The notes below the pieces were generated by a model. It was not told where the DNA came from. It did no database searches and saw only the letters and a list, made by a program, of their open reading frames with translations. Made by a program: the position numbers and the translations under genes. Shown piece after piece: positions 7,512-16,250 of a stretch of DNA of 40,548 nucleotides (its first letter is position 1; every line of letters begins with the position of its first letter). The DNA is taken from positions 1-40,548 of the forward strand of contig JAGGRA010000043.1 of the NCBI GenBank assembly GCA_018613035.1, in the 5' to 3' direction. This stretch comes from Pseudomonas sp. ISL-84 (lineage in GTDB: Bacteria > Bacillota > Bacilli > Bacillales > Cytobacillaceae).

Positions 7512-9659
7512 TTATTGCCTGCAAACCAATACATAGGTGCTGATCGGCATTACGGTTAAACTTTGGGCCATTTTCCCCTTAGGTATTAACCCTGCAGTTT
7601 GCCCATCCGCAAGTAGTTCCCAATCCCCGTCTGGCAGTTCTACCCTCTCTTCAGCCATGGTAGGATTGAAAACTACAGCAGCCCGGCTCCACAAAGTATT
7701 TTCCTCTCCACTGCTTAAAACAAAACCAATCAATGGCTTCTTCATATCAATAAACCGCATGGAACTTCGGATTAAATCTGCACTTGCAAGCCTGAAAAGC
7801 GGGATATTTTTTCTTATATCAATGATTCCTTTAATATATTGAACATTATCAGAAAAACAGCTCTTCCGTTCCCAGTCAAGCTTATTTATGGAATCCGGTG
7901 CACGGTAGCTGTTTCCGTTCCCTTCTTTGGTGCGGAAAAATTCCAGGCCACTGTGCAGAAATGGAATCCCCTGCGAGAGAAGCACCATGACTGTAGTAAG
8001 GCGATGCTTTCTCTGCTGAGTGGTTTCATCTGCACTCTCGGAGCACACCAGAATTTTATCCCAAAGAGTGTGATTATCGTGTGATTCCACATAATTTACT
8101 GATTGGGCAGGAGACAGGAATATACCCTTTTCCTTTTTTTCAAGGCCAATACTGCCGGCCAAAACCTGCTTTGCCGCTTCATAATAGTGCTCATTTCCCA
8201 ATGCATACCCTTTATCATACAAATTAAAAGTGCTGCCTTTAATGGAGTCCCGGAACCAGTCATTAAATTGGCCAATTCCAGGAATTTTATCCTGATTGCG
8301 GATGCTTGCCTTTTGATCCTCCGGGATTGGAGTATTCAAATCCCACCCTTCACCGATAATAATAGCAGTGGGGTCGATCGAATTTACTTTTCTCCGAACG
8401 CTGTTCATGGTTTCAATATCGAGTATACCCATTAAATCAAACCTAAACCCATCCAGCTGATATTCCTTCATCCAATACTCAACTGAATCAAGAATAAATT
8501 TTCTGGCCATCAGCCGTTCTGAAGCAAAGTCATTTCCGACTCCTGTACCATTTGAAGGCATTCCGAATTCGTCATGGCGAAAGAAGTAACCAGGCACAAT
8601 TTTTTCAAAAGAAGAATCTTCTCTGATATAGACATGGTTATAAACCACGTCCATGATGACTCTTATCCCCTCGGAATGAACAGCGTTGATCATCGCCTTT
8701 AACTCCCTGATCCGTGAGTAAGGATCACCAGGATCAGTGGAATAACTTCCTTCAGGCGCATTAAAGTGCAAAGGATTATAGCCCCAATTATAGTCCTTTT
8801 TTGGGCCTCTTTCGTCCACACCTTCATAATCATGGAAAGGCAGGAATTCGATATGGGTTATGCCCAGCTGTTTTACATAGGAAAGGCAGGTTGGATGACC
8901 ATCATTTCCAGTAGTGTTTACTTCACCGGCTCCAAGGTACAAGCCTTTCCTTGCGGCTCCGCTCCCCGGATGAATGGTAAAATCCCTGATATGCGTTTCA
9001 TAAATGATTGCGTCTGTCGGCTGCAGGAGAGGAGGGAGCTCAGGCTTAACTTTTTTAGTGCTTTCCAGATTAACCACAGCCCCATATTCTCCATTAACAG
9101 CTACGGAAACAGCATAGGGATCAATTGCTTCTCTCCATTCAAGATTTACACAAACAAGGAACGAGTATAAATGACGATCGAGATCACCCGGAATCTCGCA
9201 GCTCCACACTCCTTTTTCCCCTCTGGCCATCTCTGCTGTTTTAGCTTTATCATCCACGGTTGCTTTTATCTTGAGCTTGACTTTAGTTGCAGTAGGGGCC
9301 CATAGCCTGAAGAGGGTCTTTTCTTTGCTATAAGAAAACCCCAATGGCCCTTCATAGTAAAATTCTTCGTCAAAAGGCACGGTTCGAATAACTGCCCCAA
9401 TTTGCAGGTCGGTTTTTTCGCCATATTCGTCCACAACCCAGTATTGTTGCCCTATAACCAAATCCTGCTCAATCCGGCATGTATATTTAATGGACTCCTC
9501 AATCGGCATGCTGGTCACTATTTCCATTGGAATTTCCTCTGTACCTGCAAGCAGAGAGAACCTTGAGGAACGCCCTTGATGATATTGGAAAGGAAGTAAG
9601 ATCGTAATGATGTGCATTTCATCTAAATAGGCATAATAGTTCCGTTCAATTGATATCAT
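7512..9659 (-). CDS. amyX: Type I pullulanase AmyX
   Basis: A 715-residue GH13 enzyme that cleaves alpha-1,6 branches in pullulan, glycogen and amylopectin. It has an N-terminal module (about 1-95), a CBM48-like domain (about 100-195) and the catalytic barrel. The type I signature YNWGYNP lies at 290-296. The GH13 catalytic residues are in place: nucleophile Asp408 in DGFRFDLMG, acid/base Glu437 in GEGWD and Asp528 in ESHDNHTLWD. There is no signal peptide, so it should be intracellular and act on glycogen or imported branched dextrins. It follows ytlR by 16 bp and is probably in one transcript with ytlPQR. Length matches B. subtilis AmyX. Confidence 0.95.
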   Translation of the reverse strand: MISIERNYYAYLDEMHIITILLPFQYHQGRSSRFSLLAGTEEIPMEIVTSMPIEESIKYTCRIEQDLVIGQQYWVVDEYGEKTDLQIGAVIRTVPFDEEFYYEGPLGFSYSKEKTLFRLWAPTATKVKLKIKATVDDKAKTAEMARGEKGVWSCEIPGDLDRHLYSFLVCVNLEWREAIDPYAVSVAVNGEYGAVVNLESTKKVKPELPPLLQPTDAIIYETHIRDFTIHPGSGAARKGLYLGAGEVNTTGNDGHPTCLSYVKQLGITHIEFLPFHDYEGVDERGPKKDYNWGYNPLHFNAPEGSYSTDPGDPYSRIRELKAMINAVHSEGIRVIMDVVYNHVYIREDSSFEKIVPGYFFRHDEFGMPSNGTGVGNDFASERLMARKFILDSVEYWMKEYQLDGFRFDLMGILDIETMNSVRRKVNSIDPTAIIIGEGWDLNTPIPEDQKASIRNQDKIPGIGQFNDWFRDSIKGSTFNLYDKGYALGNEHYYEAAKQVLAGSIGLEKKEKGIFLSPAQSVNYVESHDNHTLWDKILVCSESADETTQQRKHRLTTVMVLLSQGIPFLHSGLEFFRTKEGNGNSYRAPDSINKLDWERKSCFSDNVQYIKGIIDIRKNIPLFRLASADLIRSSMRFIDMKKPLIGFVLSSGEENTLWSRAAVVFNPTMAEERVELPDGDWELLADGQTAGLIPKGKMAQSLTVMPISTYVLVCRQ

Positions 9660-9675
9660 TGCGAGCTCATCTCCT

Positions 9676-10617
9676 TTACTTCCTCTTTTTTAAAATGACT
9701 GGTAGTTCATTCCTGCATACAGATACTGTTAATGGTGTGCACCCGAGAGGCTCTCCATCAGCATGGGCAGGGATAGGATGTGAAGAACGTATCCTAATCG
9801 TTTTGCCTTGAAGAAACGCTACCTCTTTAAATGCAACATGCTTTCCTTTAAAAACAGAAGCAAAAACAAACAATAGTTTAAACTTTGATATATTATGGAC
9901 AATCGTCAGATTTAGAATTCCATCAAACGGATTAGCATCGGGAGATATCTTCATGCCGCCTCCATAAAACGGCTGATTGGATACGGTTACAAACCAGGCA
10001 GAATGAAAAGATTGTTTTCTCCCGTCTACCTCGATTTCTAGGGTGGAGCATTTATAGACAAACAGCTCTTTGATCAGAAAAAGAGCATAAACAAATTTCC
10101 CAAGTGATAATCGATTTAAAATTCCTTTCATTTTGGAACGGTTAACTTTTTCGGAGATTTGGGCATCAAAGCCTGCACCCATATTATTAATAAAGTATGT
10201 TTCGTTTTTTCCTGTGTGTCTGACCATTCCTATGTCGGTTCTGACTGTCTCAACATCTTTCCCCTTTAAAATCGCAATTAGTGCTGCTACTGGATCTTTG
10301 GGAACCCCAAATCCGCGGGAAAAGTCATTCCCCGAGCCCCCTGGAATAAACCCTACTGTCACATTCGGATACATGGCAGTTCCATTAATAACTTCATGAA
10401 GAGTTCCATCTCCTCCGACCGCAATAATAGATAATCTCTGGCCGCAGGCTTGTTCTGCATAGTACTCGGCCATCTCCTTGGCATGCCCTCTATATTCTGT
10501 GCGGCTGGCGGAATAGGGGACGTTTTCATGCTGCAGCACCTGCTCAACCTTCCTCCAGACCTTCTGGCAATAACCGTTCTTTGCCTGTGGGTTAATAATG
10601 AAAATGGTCGGCCTCAT
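9676..10617 (-). CDS. ytlR: YegS/BmrU family lipid kinase-like protein YtlR
   Basis: A 313-residue member of the diacylglycerol kinase catalytic family. The N-terminal FIINPQAKNG strand, the nucleotide-binding VGGDGTLHEVINGT and FIPGGSGNDFSRGFG are all intact, followed by NMGAGFDAQI and the C-terminal substrate domain with a PIPAHADGEPLG segment. These enzymes phosphorylate diacylglycerol or related lipids at the membrane; the substrate here is unknown. The start is uncertain. ATG 10617 has AGAGGA eight bases upstream and matches the family start, while ATG 10650 overlaps the ytlQ stop (ATGA) and would add 11 non-conserved residues. It sits between ytlQ and amyX in one operon. Confidence 0.85.
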   Translation of the reverse strand: MRPTIFIINPQAKNGYCQKVWRKVEQVLQHENVPYSASRTEYRGHAKEMAEYYAEQACGQRLSIIAVGGDGTLHEVINGTAMYPNVTVGFIPGGSGNDFSRGFGVPKDPVAALIAILKGKDVETVRTDIGMVRHTGKNETYFINNMGAGFDAQISEKVNRSKMKGILNRLSLGKFVYALFLIKELFVYKCSTLEIEVDGRKQSFHSAWFVTVSNQPFYGGGMKISPDANPFDGILNLTIVHNISKFKLLFVFASVFKGKHVAFKEVAFLQGKTIRIRSSHPIPAHADGEPLGCTPLTVSVCRNELPVILKKRK

Positions 10618-10646
10618 CTTATCTGTCCTCTGCTGAAGTGGAGGTT

Positions 10647-11627
10647 TCATTGATCATCCGAATTCTCCCACTCCAGCCTTCTGATTGATGTTGTCTGGCA
10701 ATACTGAAGCAGGGCTTGAGCTCCCTTAAGCTGAATATGCTTCAGTGGGGAACGCTGGCTTCTCATTATTTGGAACCATTGCTCATAATTTCTTTTTTCA
10801 ATAAGCTGGACATCAAAAGGGGCAGCAGGATAATCAATATACCCGTTTCGGCTAATGACTGCCTTTTTAATCGGAAAATCTATTTTATGGACCTCAAATA
10901 CTTTACGGACAATCTTTTCCGTTCTGGTCAAAGCAAGCAACGGATTAAGAATCTTTCTCTGTTCCCCTGTTCCCTTTTTGATCCAGAACCTATCCTTTGA
11001 ACCTGAAAATACTGCTAAATCTTCTGCTTCAAGAAAACTGATGCACCAAGTTTCGGTCGGGCTTATTAAAATAGTTTCTGTTTCCACAGGTGCCTGTTTC
11101 AGCAGAAAAATAGGATGGTACATTAACAGATAAGTATCAGGAAATCTCTGCAAAAAATACTTCAATTTTTCTTCATAATAGTATCGTTTATCAGGAAAAG
11201 ACTTTTCCGTTAAAGTGGATGTAGCCCATTTCATTTGAAAACGGTAAAGCTGGTCAAGAAACTGATGTTTTAAATTCTCTGCCGTTTCCGGACGAACCAT
11301 AAATGAAGCCTCAAAATCAAGTTCATCCGCTATCTTTTTTTCTTCCGGATGTTCTTGTGGACTATACTCATCTTCAGCTTCATTCTTTCCGCGTTTTAAT
11401 AAACCCTTCAACTTATCCATAAGCGGTTCTTTTTCTTCCTCTGGCCAGTACCCGCCATTCCTTGATAGAGAGGACTGCGGCTCAAAGCTAAAGGCTTCAT
11501 TTGAATCCCATGCTTTATGCCACTTATCCCATTGCTGTTTCTTCAGCCTGACAAAACGGGATGGATAGACAAAAATATCCTGTTCATAACGTGAAACATA
11601 GTCCTGCAATTTAATTAACTGTCCCAT
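10647..11627 (-). CDS. ytlQ: YtlQ, conserved protein of unknown function
   Basis: A protein of about 326 residues starting MGQLIKLQDYVSRYE. There is a charged central linker (about 75-115, rich in Glu and Lys) and no membrane segment or signal peptide. The middle contains a beta-rich ETILISPTETWCISFLEAED stretch that resembles, without proving, a nuclease-related (NERD-like) core. The C-terminal part ends in a helix with ALLQYCQTTSIRRLEWE. I recognise it only as the YtlQ position between ytlP and ytlR. An ATG at 11648 would add seven residues; both starts have imperfect ribosome binding sites. The stop overlaps an in-frame ATG of ytlR, which suggests coupled translation. Confidence 0.72.
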   Translation of the reverse strand: MGQLIKLQDYVSRYEQDIFVYPSRFVRLKKQQWDKWHKAWDSNEAFSFEPQSSLSRNGGYWPEEEKEPLMDKLKGLLKRGKNEAEDEYSPQEHPEEKKIADELDFEASFMVRPETAENLKHQFLDQLYRFQMKWATSTLTEKSFPDKRYYYEEKLKYFLQRFPDTYLLMYHPIFLLKQAPVETETILISPTETWCISFLEAEDLAVFSGSKDRFWIKKGTGEQRKILNPLLALTRTEKIVRKVFEVHKIDFPIKKAVISRNGYIDYPAAPFDVQLIEKRNYEQWFQIMRSQRSPLKHIQLKGAQALLQYCQTTSIRRLEWENSDDQ

Positions 11628-11693
11628 TTCTCCTAGCCCTGCTTTCATAAATAACTTCTATCTATTAATTTTAAAATGGTTATGTACCTAATT

Positions 11694-12269
11694 TTATTCC
11701 GGCAAAAGCGGAAAGATGGCAACACTTTCGTATTTAGGCGTTTTATCCAAGTATGTCTGATATAAGACGACCTCTGAAACGGTAAATTCAGGCGGGTTAT
11801 CACGAAAAGGGTTATATTCATCCAGCATGCTTTTCTGAAATGAATCGATGCCGACCCATTTTCTCGCAATCGTAATATGGGGCTTAAAAGGTCTTGTCTC
11901 AAGTTCGAATCCTGCTTTCTTGCATGCGAAAAAAACTTTGTCCCTAAGAGTATGCAGCCGCTCTTCCCGTTGAGTGTCGCACCAAAATATTCTTGGCGTA
12001 CTTTCTTTTCCAAAGACACCCAGCCGGTTAATGTATAGCGGAAACGGCTGTTCTCCTTTAATCGATTCAGCCACCAGCTTTTCAGCCGTCCGGAGCTTGT
12101 CCTCAGGCGCCGACCCAAGAAATGCTAACGTAATATGATAATCCTCATGATGAACCCAGCGGCTAAAACGGATATTCCCTTTTAAATCCTCAATGTATTC
12201 TTTCAGCCTATTCTTTGTCTCAGCCGGTATTTTGACCGCAAAGAAAAAATGAGCATTCTGATTTTCCAA
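11694..12269 (-). CDS. thpR: RNA 2',3'-cyclic phosphodiesterase (2H phosphoesterase, ThpR/LigT)
   Basis: A 191-residue protein with the two HxTx catalytic motifs of the 2H superfamily: HITL at 45-48 and HITI at 131-134. The N-terminal HFFFAVKIP strand and the FGKESTPRIFWC segment are also typical. The family opens 2',3'-cyclic phosphate ends of RNA and includes the so-called 2'-5' RNA ligases. It corresponds to B. subtilis YtlP and is the first gene of the ytlP-ytlQ-ytlR-amyX series. The cytosolic role in vivo is unclear in bacteria. Confidence 0.9.
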   Translation of the reverse strand: MENQNAHFFFAVKIPAETKNRLKEYIEDLKGNIRFSRWVHHEDYHITLAFLGSAPEDKLRTAEKLVAESIKGEQPFPLYINRLGVFGKESTPRIFWCDTQREERLHTLRDKVFFACKKAGFELETRPFKPHITIARKWVGIDSFQKSMLDEYNPFRDNPPEFTVSEVVLYQTYLDKTPKYESVAIFPLLPE

Positions 12270-12388
12270 CTGATTCTACCTCCATATTTTTACCTATTTT
12301 ATCAAACATCACATAAAATTGGCAGATTCTTTATGCCTGCCTGCTAATTCAGTATATTTGTTAAGAACTTAACCTAAATCCCTTTGAT

Positions 12389-12418
12389 TTGATTGGAATA
12401 GTCTGTTTTAGGTATGAT
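12389..12418 (+). promoter_or_regulatory. Probable SigA promoter of the cysteine synthase gene
   Basis: TTGATT (12389-12394), an 18-bp spacer and TATGAT (12413-12418) give a near-consensus vegetative promoter. It leaves a leader of about 140 bases before the ATG at 12567. I see no riboswitch or T-box in that leader. A weak AACAAG / CTTGTT pair is present. Confidence 0.6.
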
Positions 12419-12566
12419 GAATATGATATAACATAAATATAGATTTCCTTATTGAGGATTGAATTAAACAGAACCACACAAAATAACAAGAGACTATAGC
12501 GAATATTCATTCCCTATCTTGCTTGTTATAAAAAATACCACCTTTATATGAAAGGGAGAGTCAGAG

Positions 12567-13499
12567 ATGAAAATAGTCAATAATCTTGCAGATTTAATCG
12601 GAGATACTCCGCTTGTAAAATTAAACAGGCTGGCTCCTGAAAACGGCGCAAGCATTTATGGCAAGCTTGAGTTTTACAATCCTAGCCGAAGCGTAAAGGA
12701 CCGTGCTGCTTTCAATATGATTGTTGAAGCAGAGAAAGCAGGCAAGCTTAAACCAGGCTCAACCATTATTGAACCAACAAGCGGTAACACAGGCATTGGG
12801 CTGGCGATGAACGCAGCAGCACGCGGCTATAAAGCTATTCTTGTTATGCCGGATACGATGACGGCGGAACGCATTAATATTTTAAAAGCATATGGTGCAG
12901 AAGTGGTCCTGACACCTGGAGATGAAAAAATGCCGGGTTCCATAAAAAAAGCTAATGAACTTGCTGCCGAAATTCCAGACAGCTTTGTACCCATGCAATT
13001 TGAAAACAATGCAAATCCGGATGCACATAGACATTCCACCGCCCTGGAAATTATCGACGGTATGAAACAGATCGGCAAGAACCTTTCCGCATTCGTGGCT
13101 ACTGCGGGAACAGGCGGTACCATTACAGGGACAGGCGAGGTATTAAAAGAGAATTATCCAGGCTTGGAAGTGCACGTTGTTGAGCCAAAGGGTTCACCAG
13201 TATTATCAGGCGGAAAGCCAGGTAAACATAAACTCGTTGGCACAAGCCCTGGATTTGTCCCGGAAATACTCAATACGGATGTTTATGATGAAATTCATCA
13301 AATTAAGGATGAAGAAGCATATGATACAACGCGCAGATTGGCAAGGGAGGAAGGGATTCTTGTCGGCCCTTCATCAGGAGCAGCCTGCTATGCCGCCATC
13401 CAGGTGGCAAAAAGGCTGAAGCCGGAAGATGTCGTGGTATTTATCGTTTGCGATACAGGCGAAAGATATCTATCAAGCGATCTTTTTCAATTTGAATAA
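12567..13499 (+). CDS. ytkP: Cysteine synthase family protein (O-acetylserine sulfhydrylase), YtkP type
   Basis: A 310-residue fold-type II PLP enzyme. Lys44 in SVKDRAAF is the expected Schiff-base lysine, PTSGNTGIGLA lies at 70-80, ATAGTGGTITGTG forms the phosphate-binding loop near 175-187, and VGPSSGAA is near 265. The family makes cysteine from O-acetylserine and sulfide. The loop before the lysine reads NPSRSVKDR instead of the usual NPGGS/SVKDR of CysK, which fits the divergent YtkP paralogue, so the substrate may differ. It is a single gene on the plus strand among minus-strand genes. The usual terminator position is occupied by a repeat element (see 13519-13686). Confidence 0.88.
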   Translation: MKIVNNLADLIGDTPLVKLNRLAPENGASIYGKLEFYNPSRSVKDRAAFNMIVEAEKAGKLKPGSTIIEPTSGNTGIGLAMNAAARGYKAILVMPDTMTAERINILKAYGAEVVLTPGDEKMPGSIKKANELAAEIPDSFVPMQFENNANPDAHRHSTALEIIDGMKQIGKNLSAFVATAGTGGTITGTGEVLKENYPGLEVHVVEPKGSPVLSGGKPGKHKLVGTSPGFVPEILNTDVYDEIHQIKDEEAYDTTRRLAREEGILVGPSSGAACYAAIQVAKRLKPEDVVVFIVCDTGERYLSSDLFQFE

Positions 13500-13518
13500 A
13501 ATTTTTTGGCTGTTTCCT

Positions 13519-13686
13519 TAAACTTTGTTGCATTTAAACAAGTAGTGAGGAGAGGTTGATTTCCGCTCCAGGATGCTCCCTTTCCGTTGGGCGGGCGGTG
13601 AGCCTCCCGCAAAGTCTCGCACCTTACGCTCCAATCAACCAACTTATTTATCAATGTTCTTATTCACAAATCTATTTAAAAACAAC
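13519..13686 (-). repeat. Dispersed palindromic repeat, copy A (internally deleted)
   Basis: Read on the minus strand, this matches copy B (28182-28395) along its whole length. The shared blocks are TAGATTTGTGAATA, GGTTGATTGGAGCGTAAGG, GGAGGCTCACCGCCCGCCC, GAGCATCCTGGAGCGGAAATC and a terminal GCAACAAA. Compared with copy B it lacks about 45 bp in the middle. Its ends carry complementary GTTG / CAAC tips. Confidence 0.8.
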
Positions 13687-13713
13687 TACCTCTTAGAGAA
13701 CGACCAATTTTCA

Positions 13714-13743
13714 AGACCCCGGGAGTGAATTCGGGGTCTTTTG
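13714..13743 (+). terminator. Terminator of the cysteine synthase gene, displaced by a repeat
   Basis: The stem AAGACCCCG / CGGGGTCTT is followed by TTGTT. It lies about 215 bp after the stop codon, with repeat copy A between them. Confidence 0.7.
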
Positions 13744-13830
13744 TTAGGCTGATTATGCCTCATTTTTTAGTGTAATTTCTGGAAACTAAGTGCTTAGGTG
13801 TAGGTTAAAGCCAGCATAATCTGAAATTAA

Positions 13831-13855
13831 AAAACAGCCGGGCTGTCCGGCTGCT
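13831..13855 (-). terminator. Terminator of dat
   Basis: The stem CAGCCGG / CCGGCTG (13835-13853) is followed by a U-run on the minus strand, six bases after the dat stop codon. Confidence 0.85.
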
Positions 13856-13860
13856 CTGCA

Positions 13861-14730
13861 TTATCTTAATTTTATCGTTAAATCCCCGCACTGCTTTTCA
13901 ATTTCTTTTTCAAAAAGATCCTGCAAATTCCATGTAACTGGTCCAGGAGTTCCGCTGCCAACCGGCTTTCCTTCAATTTCTGTGATAGGTGTAATTTCCG
14001 CAGACGTACTGGACATAAATACTTCATCTGCGTGTTTTAAGCTCTCAAGCGTAAAAGCTGATTCTTCAACGGCAATTCCATTTTCATGGCAGATCTCATT
14101 AATTTTGCGGCGGGTAATGCCATTAAGAATCAGGTTAGTGGCAGGGTGGGTGTACACCTTGCCATCTTTTACAATGGCGATATTGGATGAGCTTCCTTCT
14201 GTTACTGTGTCTCCACGGTGCTGAATAGCTTCGTAGCAGCCGGACTGTGCCGCTTTTTGCTTTGCTATTATGTTTCCAAGCAAATTCAGGCTTTTAATAT
14301 CGCAGCGCAGCCAGCGGATATCTTCTATTAAGAGAGCCTTTACGCCATTTTTCATGCTGTCAACCGGCCTTGCAGTTTCACGTGTATAAGCTGTGAATGC
14401 AGGCAGCACATCTGCACCAGGATAAGCATGGTTTCTTGGCGATGCACCTCTTGTAAATTGCATATAAACAATTCCCTGTTCCAGCTTATTTTTCATGATC
14501 ATCTCTTCTAGCTGATGTTTTAGCTGTTCAACGGTATAAGGTATGTTCAATTCTATTTTCTTTCCGCTATCAAGCAGCCGGCCAAGGTGTTCAGCTGCTG
14601 TGAACATCTTTCCGTTGTAAATTCGGATAACCTCATAAACCCCATCACCAAATTGATAGCCGCGGTCTTCAATATCGACTTTCGCCTCGGAACGCTCGAT
14701 AAATTCCCCATTCAAAATGACATATTCCAT
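13861..14730 (-). CDS. dat: D-amino acid (D-alanine) aminotransferase
   Basis: A 289-residue fold-type IV PLP transaminase that interconverts D-alanine and D-glutamate with their 2-oxo acids. It supplies D-amino acids for the cell wall. Visible features are FGDGVYEVIRIYNG near 27-40, the PLP lysine Lys146 in CDIKSLNLLGN, TEGSSSNIAIV near 177-187 (with the Glu that contacts the pyridine nitrogen) and MSSTSAEITPI near 245. The GDGVYE start and the length distinguish it from branched-chain aminotransferases. It is last in the same-strand series after pepV and has its own terminator. Confidence 0.92.
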   Translation of the reverse strand: MEYVILNGEFIERSEAKVDIEDRGYQFGDGVYEVIRIYNGKMFTAAEHLGRLLDSGKKIELNIPYTVEQLKHQLEEMIMKNKLEQGIVYMQFTRGASPRNHAYPGADVLPAFTAYTRETARPVDSMKNGVKALLIEDIRWLRCDIKSLNLLGNIIAKQKAAQSGCYEAIQHRGDTVTEGSSSNIAIVKDGKVYTHPATNLILNGITRRKINEICHENGIAVEESAFTLESLKHADEVFMSSTSAEITPITEIEGKPVGSGTPGPVTWNLQDLFEKEIEKQCGDLTIKLR

Positions 14731-14815
14731 TCACACTGCCACTCCCTGCATCTGGTTTCTCGTATCAGTTATTTTCTAGTGTAAAATCTTTCAGCCATCA
14801 TATCAGGTTTCAGCT

Positions 14816-16234
14816 CTATTTCGCAAGCTCATAAATGGCCTGTGCATAAATAGCTGTAGCTTTAAGCATGTCTTCAATAAACATATATTCATCTTTTTGA
14901 TGAGCGATGTCTTCCCGGCCTGGGAATAGCGGACCGAAGGCAACACCTGACTTCAAGGAACGTGCATAAGTGCCACCTCCGATGGAAAGAAGCTCTGCCT
15001 TATCACCTGTCTGCTGTTCATACACTTTTTTCAGCGTTTGAATCAGGAAATCATCCTCTTCCACATGATGCGGCTTGGAATCCGTAAAATTTTCTAATCT
15101 GAAGTGCTCTTTTTCGATCAAGTTCTGCAATTTGTCTTTTGTTTCTGCCATATCATTTGTAACAGGATAACGTACATTAAAACCGAGACGGCCGCCATTC
15201 TCCTGGGTATAAGAAAGTTTGCCGACATTGACGGTTAAGTCGCCTGTTATATCATCCGAGCAGGCAATCCCCAGCTTCCTTCCTCTTGAATCATCGCATA
15301 AATAATGGGATATAAACTGGAAGTATTGGCACGCCTTCTCATCGATCTGAAGGGAAGCCAGGAAGGATGCCATCAGAATACCGGCATTCTTCCCATTGTC
15401 AGGCTCCATTCCATGAGCGGATACTCCCTGAAGTTCAAGAATCAGTTCTCCGTTATCTATGTAATACTTTCCTTTGAGTTCAGTCTTTTTTAGAAAGTCG
15501 ATATACCTTTGTACGACCTCTGTCGGTTCGAGATGGACGACAAGGCTGGCTCTCGCAAAATCCGGAACCATATTATACCTTCTCCCTGACTGGAAAGAGG
15601 TTACTTCCGCCAATACCTCTCTTTCCGTTCCTTCATATTTGCCGATTTGCACAAGGTCAAAATCAGATATTCCCTTTTCCGCGTAAATAATCGGGAAGTC
15701 TGCATCTGGAGCAAATCCCATAGATGGCATTTCCTCATGTTTAAAATAGTGTTCCACACAGCGCCAATCGCTTTCTTCATCTGTACCGATAATCATGCGG
15801 ACACGTTTGCTTAAAGGCAGCTCCATTTCTTTAACTATTTTCATGGCATAGTAAGCAGCCATTGTCGGTCCTTTGTCGTCAATTGCCCCTCTGGCGAATA
15901 TCTTACCATCTCGGATTTCTGCGCCAAATGGATCGCTTGTCCAACCATCTCCTTCAGGAACAACATCAACATGGCATAACACTCCAACGATCTCTTCGCC
16001 TTCACCGAATTCCAAATGGCCTGCCAAATTGCCGACATTTTTCGCTGTGAATCTATCCTTTTCACCCAGCTCCAGCATAAAATCCAAAGCCTCCTTAACT
16101 CCTTCTCCAAGCGGAGCATTATCTGTGGCATTTTCTTCGTCAAGGAGACTTTTAATTCGGAGCAAATTTTGCGCATCTTCAATTAGGGCGTCTTTCCTTT
16201 TTTCCACTTCTTTTTTCCAATCCAGCACGTTCAT
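14816..16234 (-). CDS. pepV: M20 family dipeptidase PepV (YtjP)
   Basis: A 472-residue zinc dipeptidase. The M20 ligands are in order: His88 in VLCHVDVVPEG, Asp120 in GAIDDKGP, the catalytic Glu-Glu at 153-154 in TDEESDW, Asp177 in APDADFP and a C-terminal His in the AHQKDEYM segment. The inserted lid domain (about 185-380) includes the QGVSAHGMEPDNGKN loop typical of PepV. It acts in the cytosol on dipeptides with a free N terminus. The ribosome binding site AAGGAGGAAAATTGT is clear. It begins 16 bp after the K+ channel stop codon, so co-transcription is likely, and dat follows 85 bp downstream. Confidence 0.93.
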   Translation of the reverse strand: MNVLDWKKEVEKRKDALIEDAQNLLRIKSLLDEENATDNAPLGEGVKEALDFMLELGEKDRFTAKNVGNLAGHLEFGEGEEIVGVLCHVDVVPEGDGWTSDPFGAEIRDGKIFARGAIDDKGPTMAAYYAMKIVKEMELPLSKRVRMIIGTDEESDWRCVEHYFKHEEMPSMGFAPDADFPIIYAEKGISDFDLVQIGKYEGTEREVLAEVTSFQSGRRYNMVPDFARASLVVHLEPTEVVQRYIDFLKKTELKGKYYIDNGELILELQGVSAHGMEPDNGKNAGILMASFLASLQIDEKACQYFQFISHYLCDDSRGRKLGIACSDDITGDLTVNVGKLSYTQENGGRLGFNVRYPVTNDMAETKDKLQNLIEKEHFRLENFTDSKPHHVEEDDFLIQTLKKVYEQQTGDKAELLSIGGGTYARSLKSGVAFGPLFPGREDIAHQKDEYMFIEDMLKATAIYAQAIYELAK

Positions 16235-16250
16235 ACAATTTTCCTCCTTA

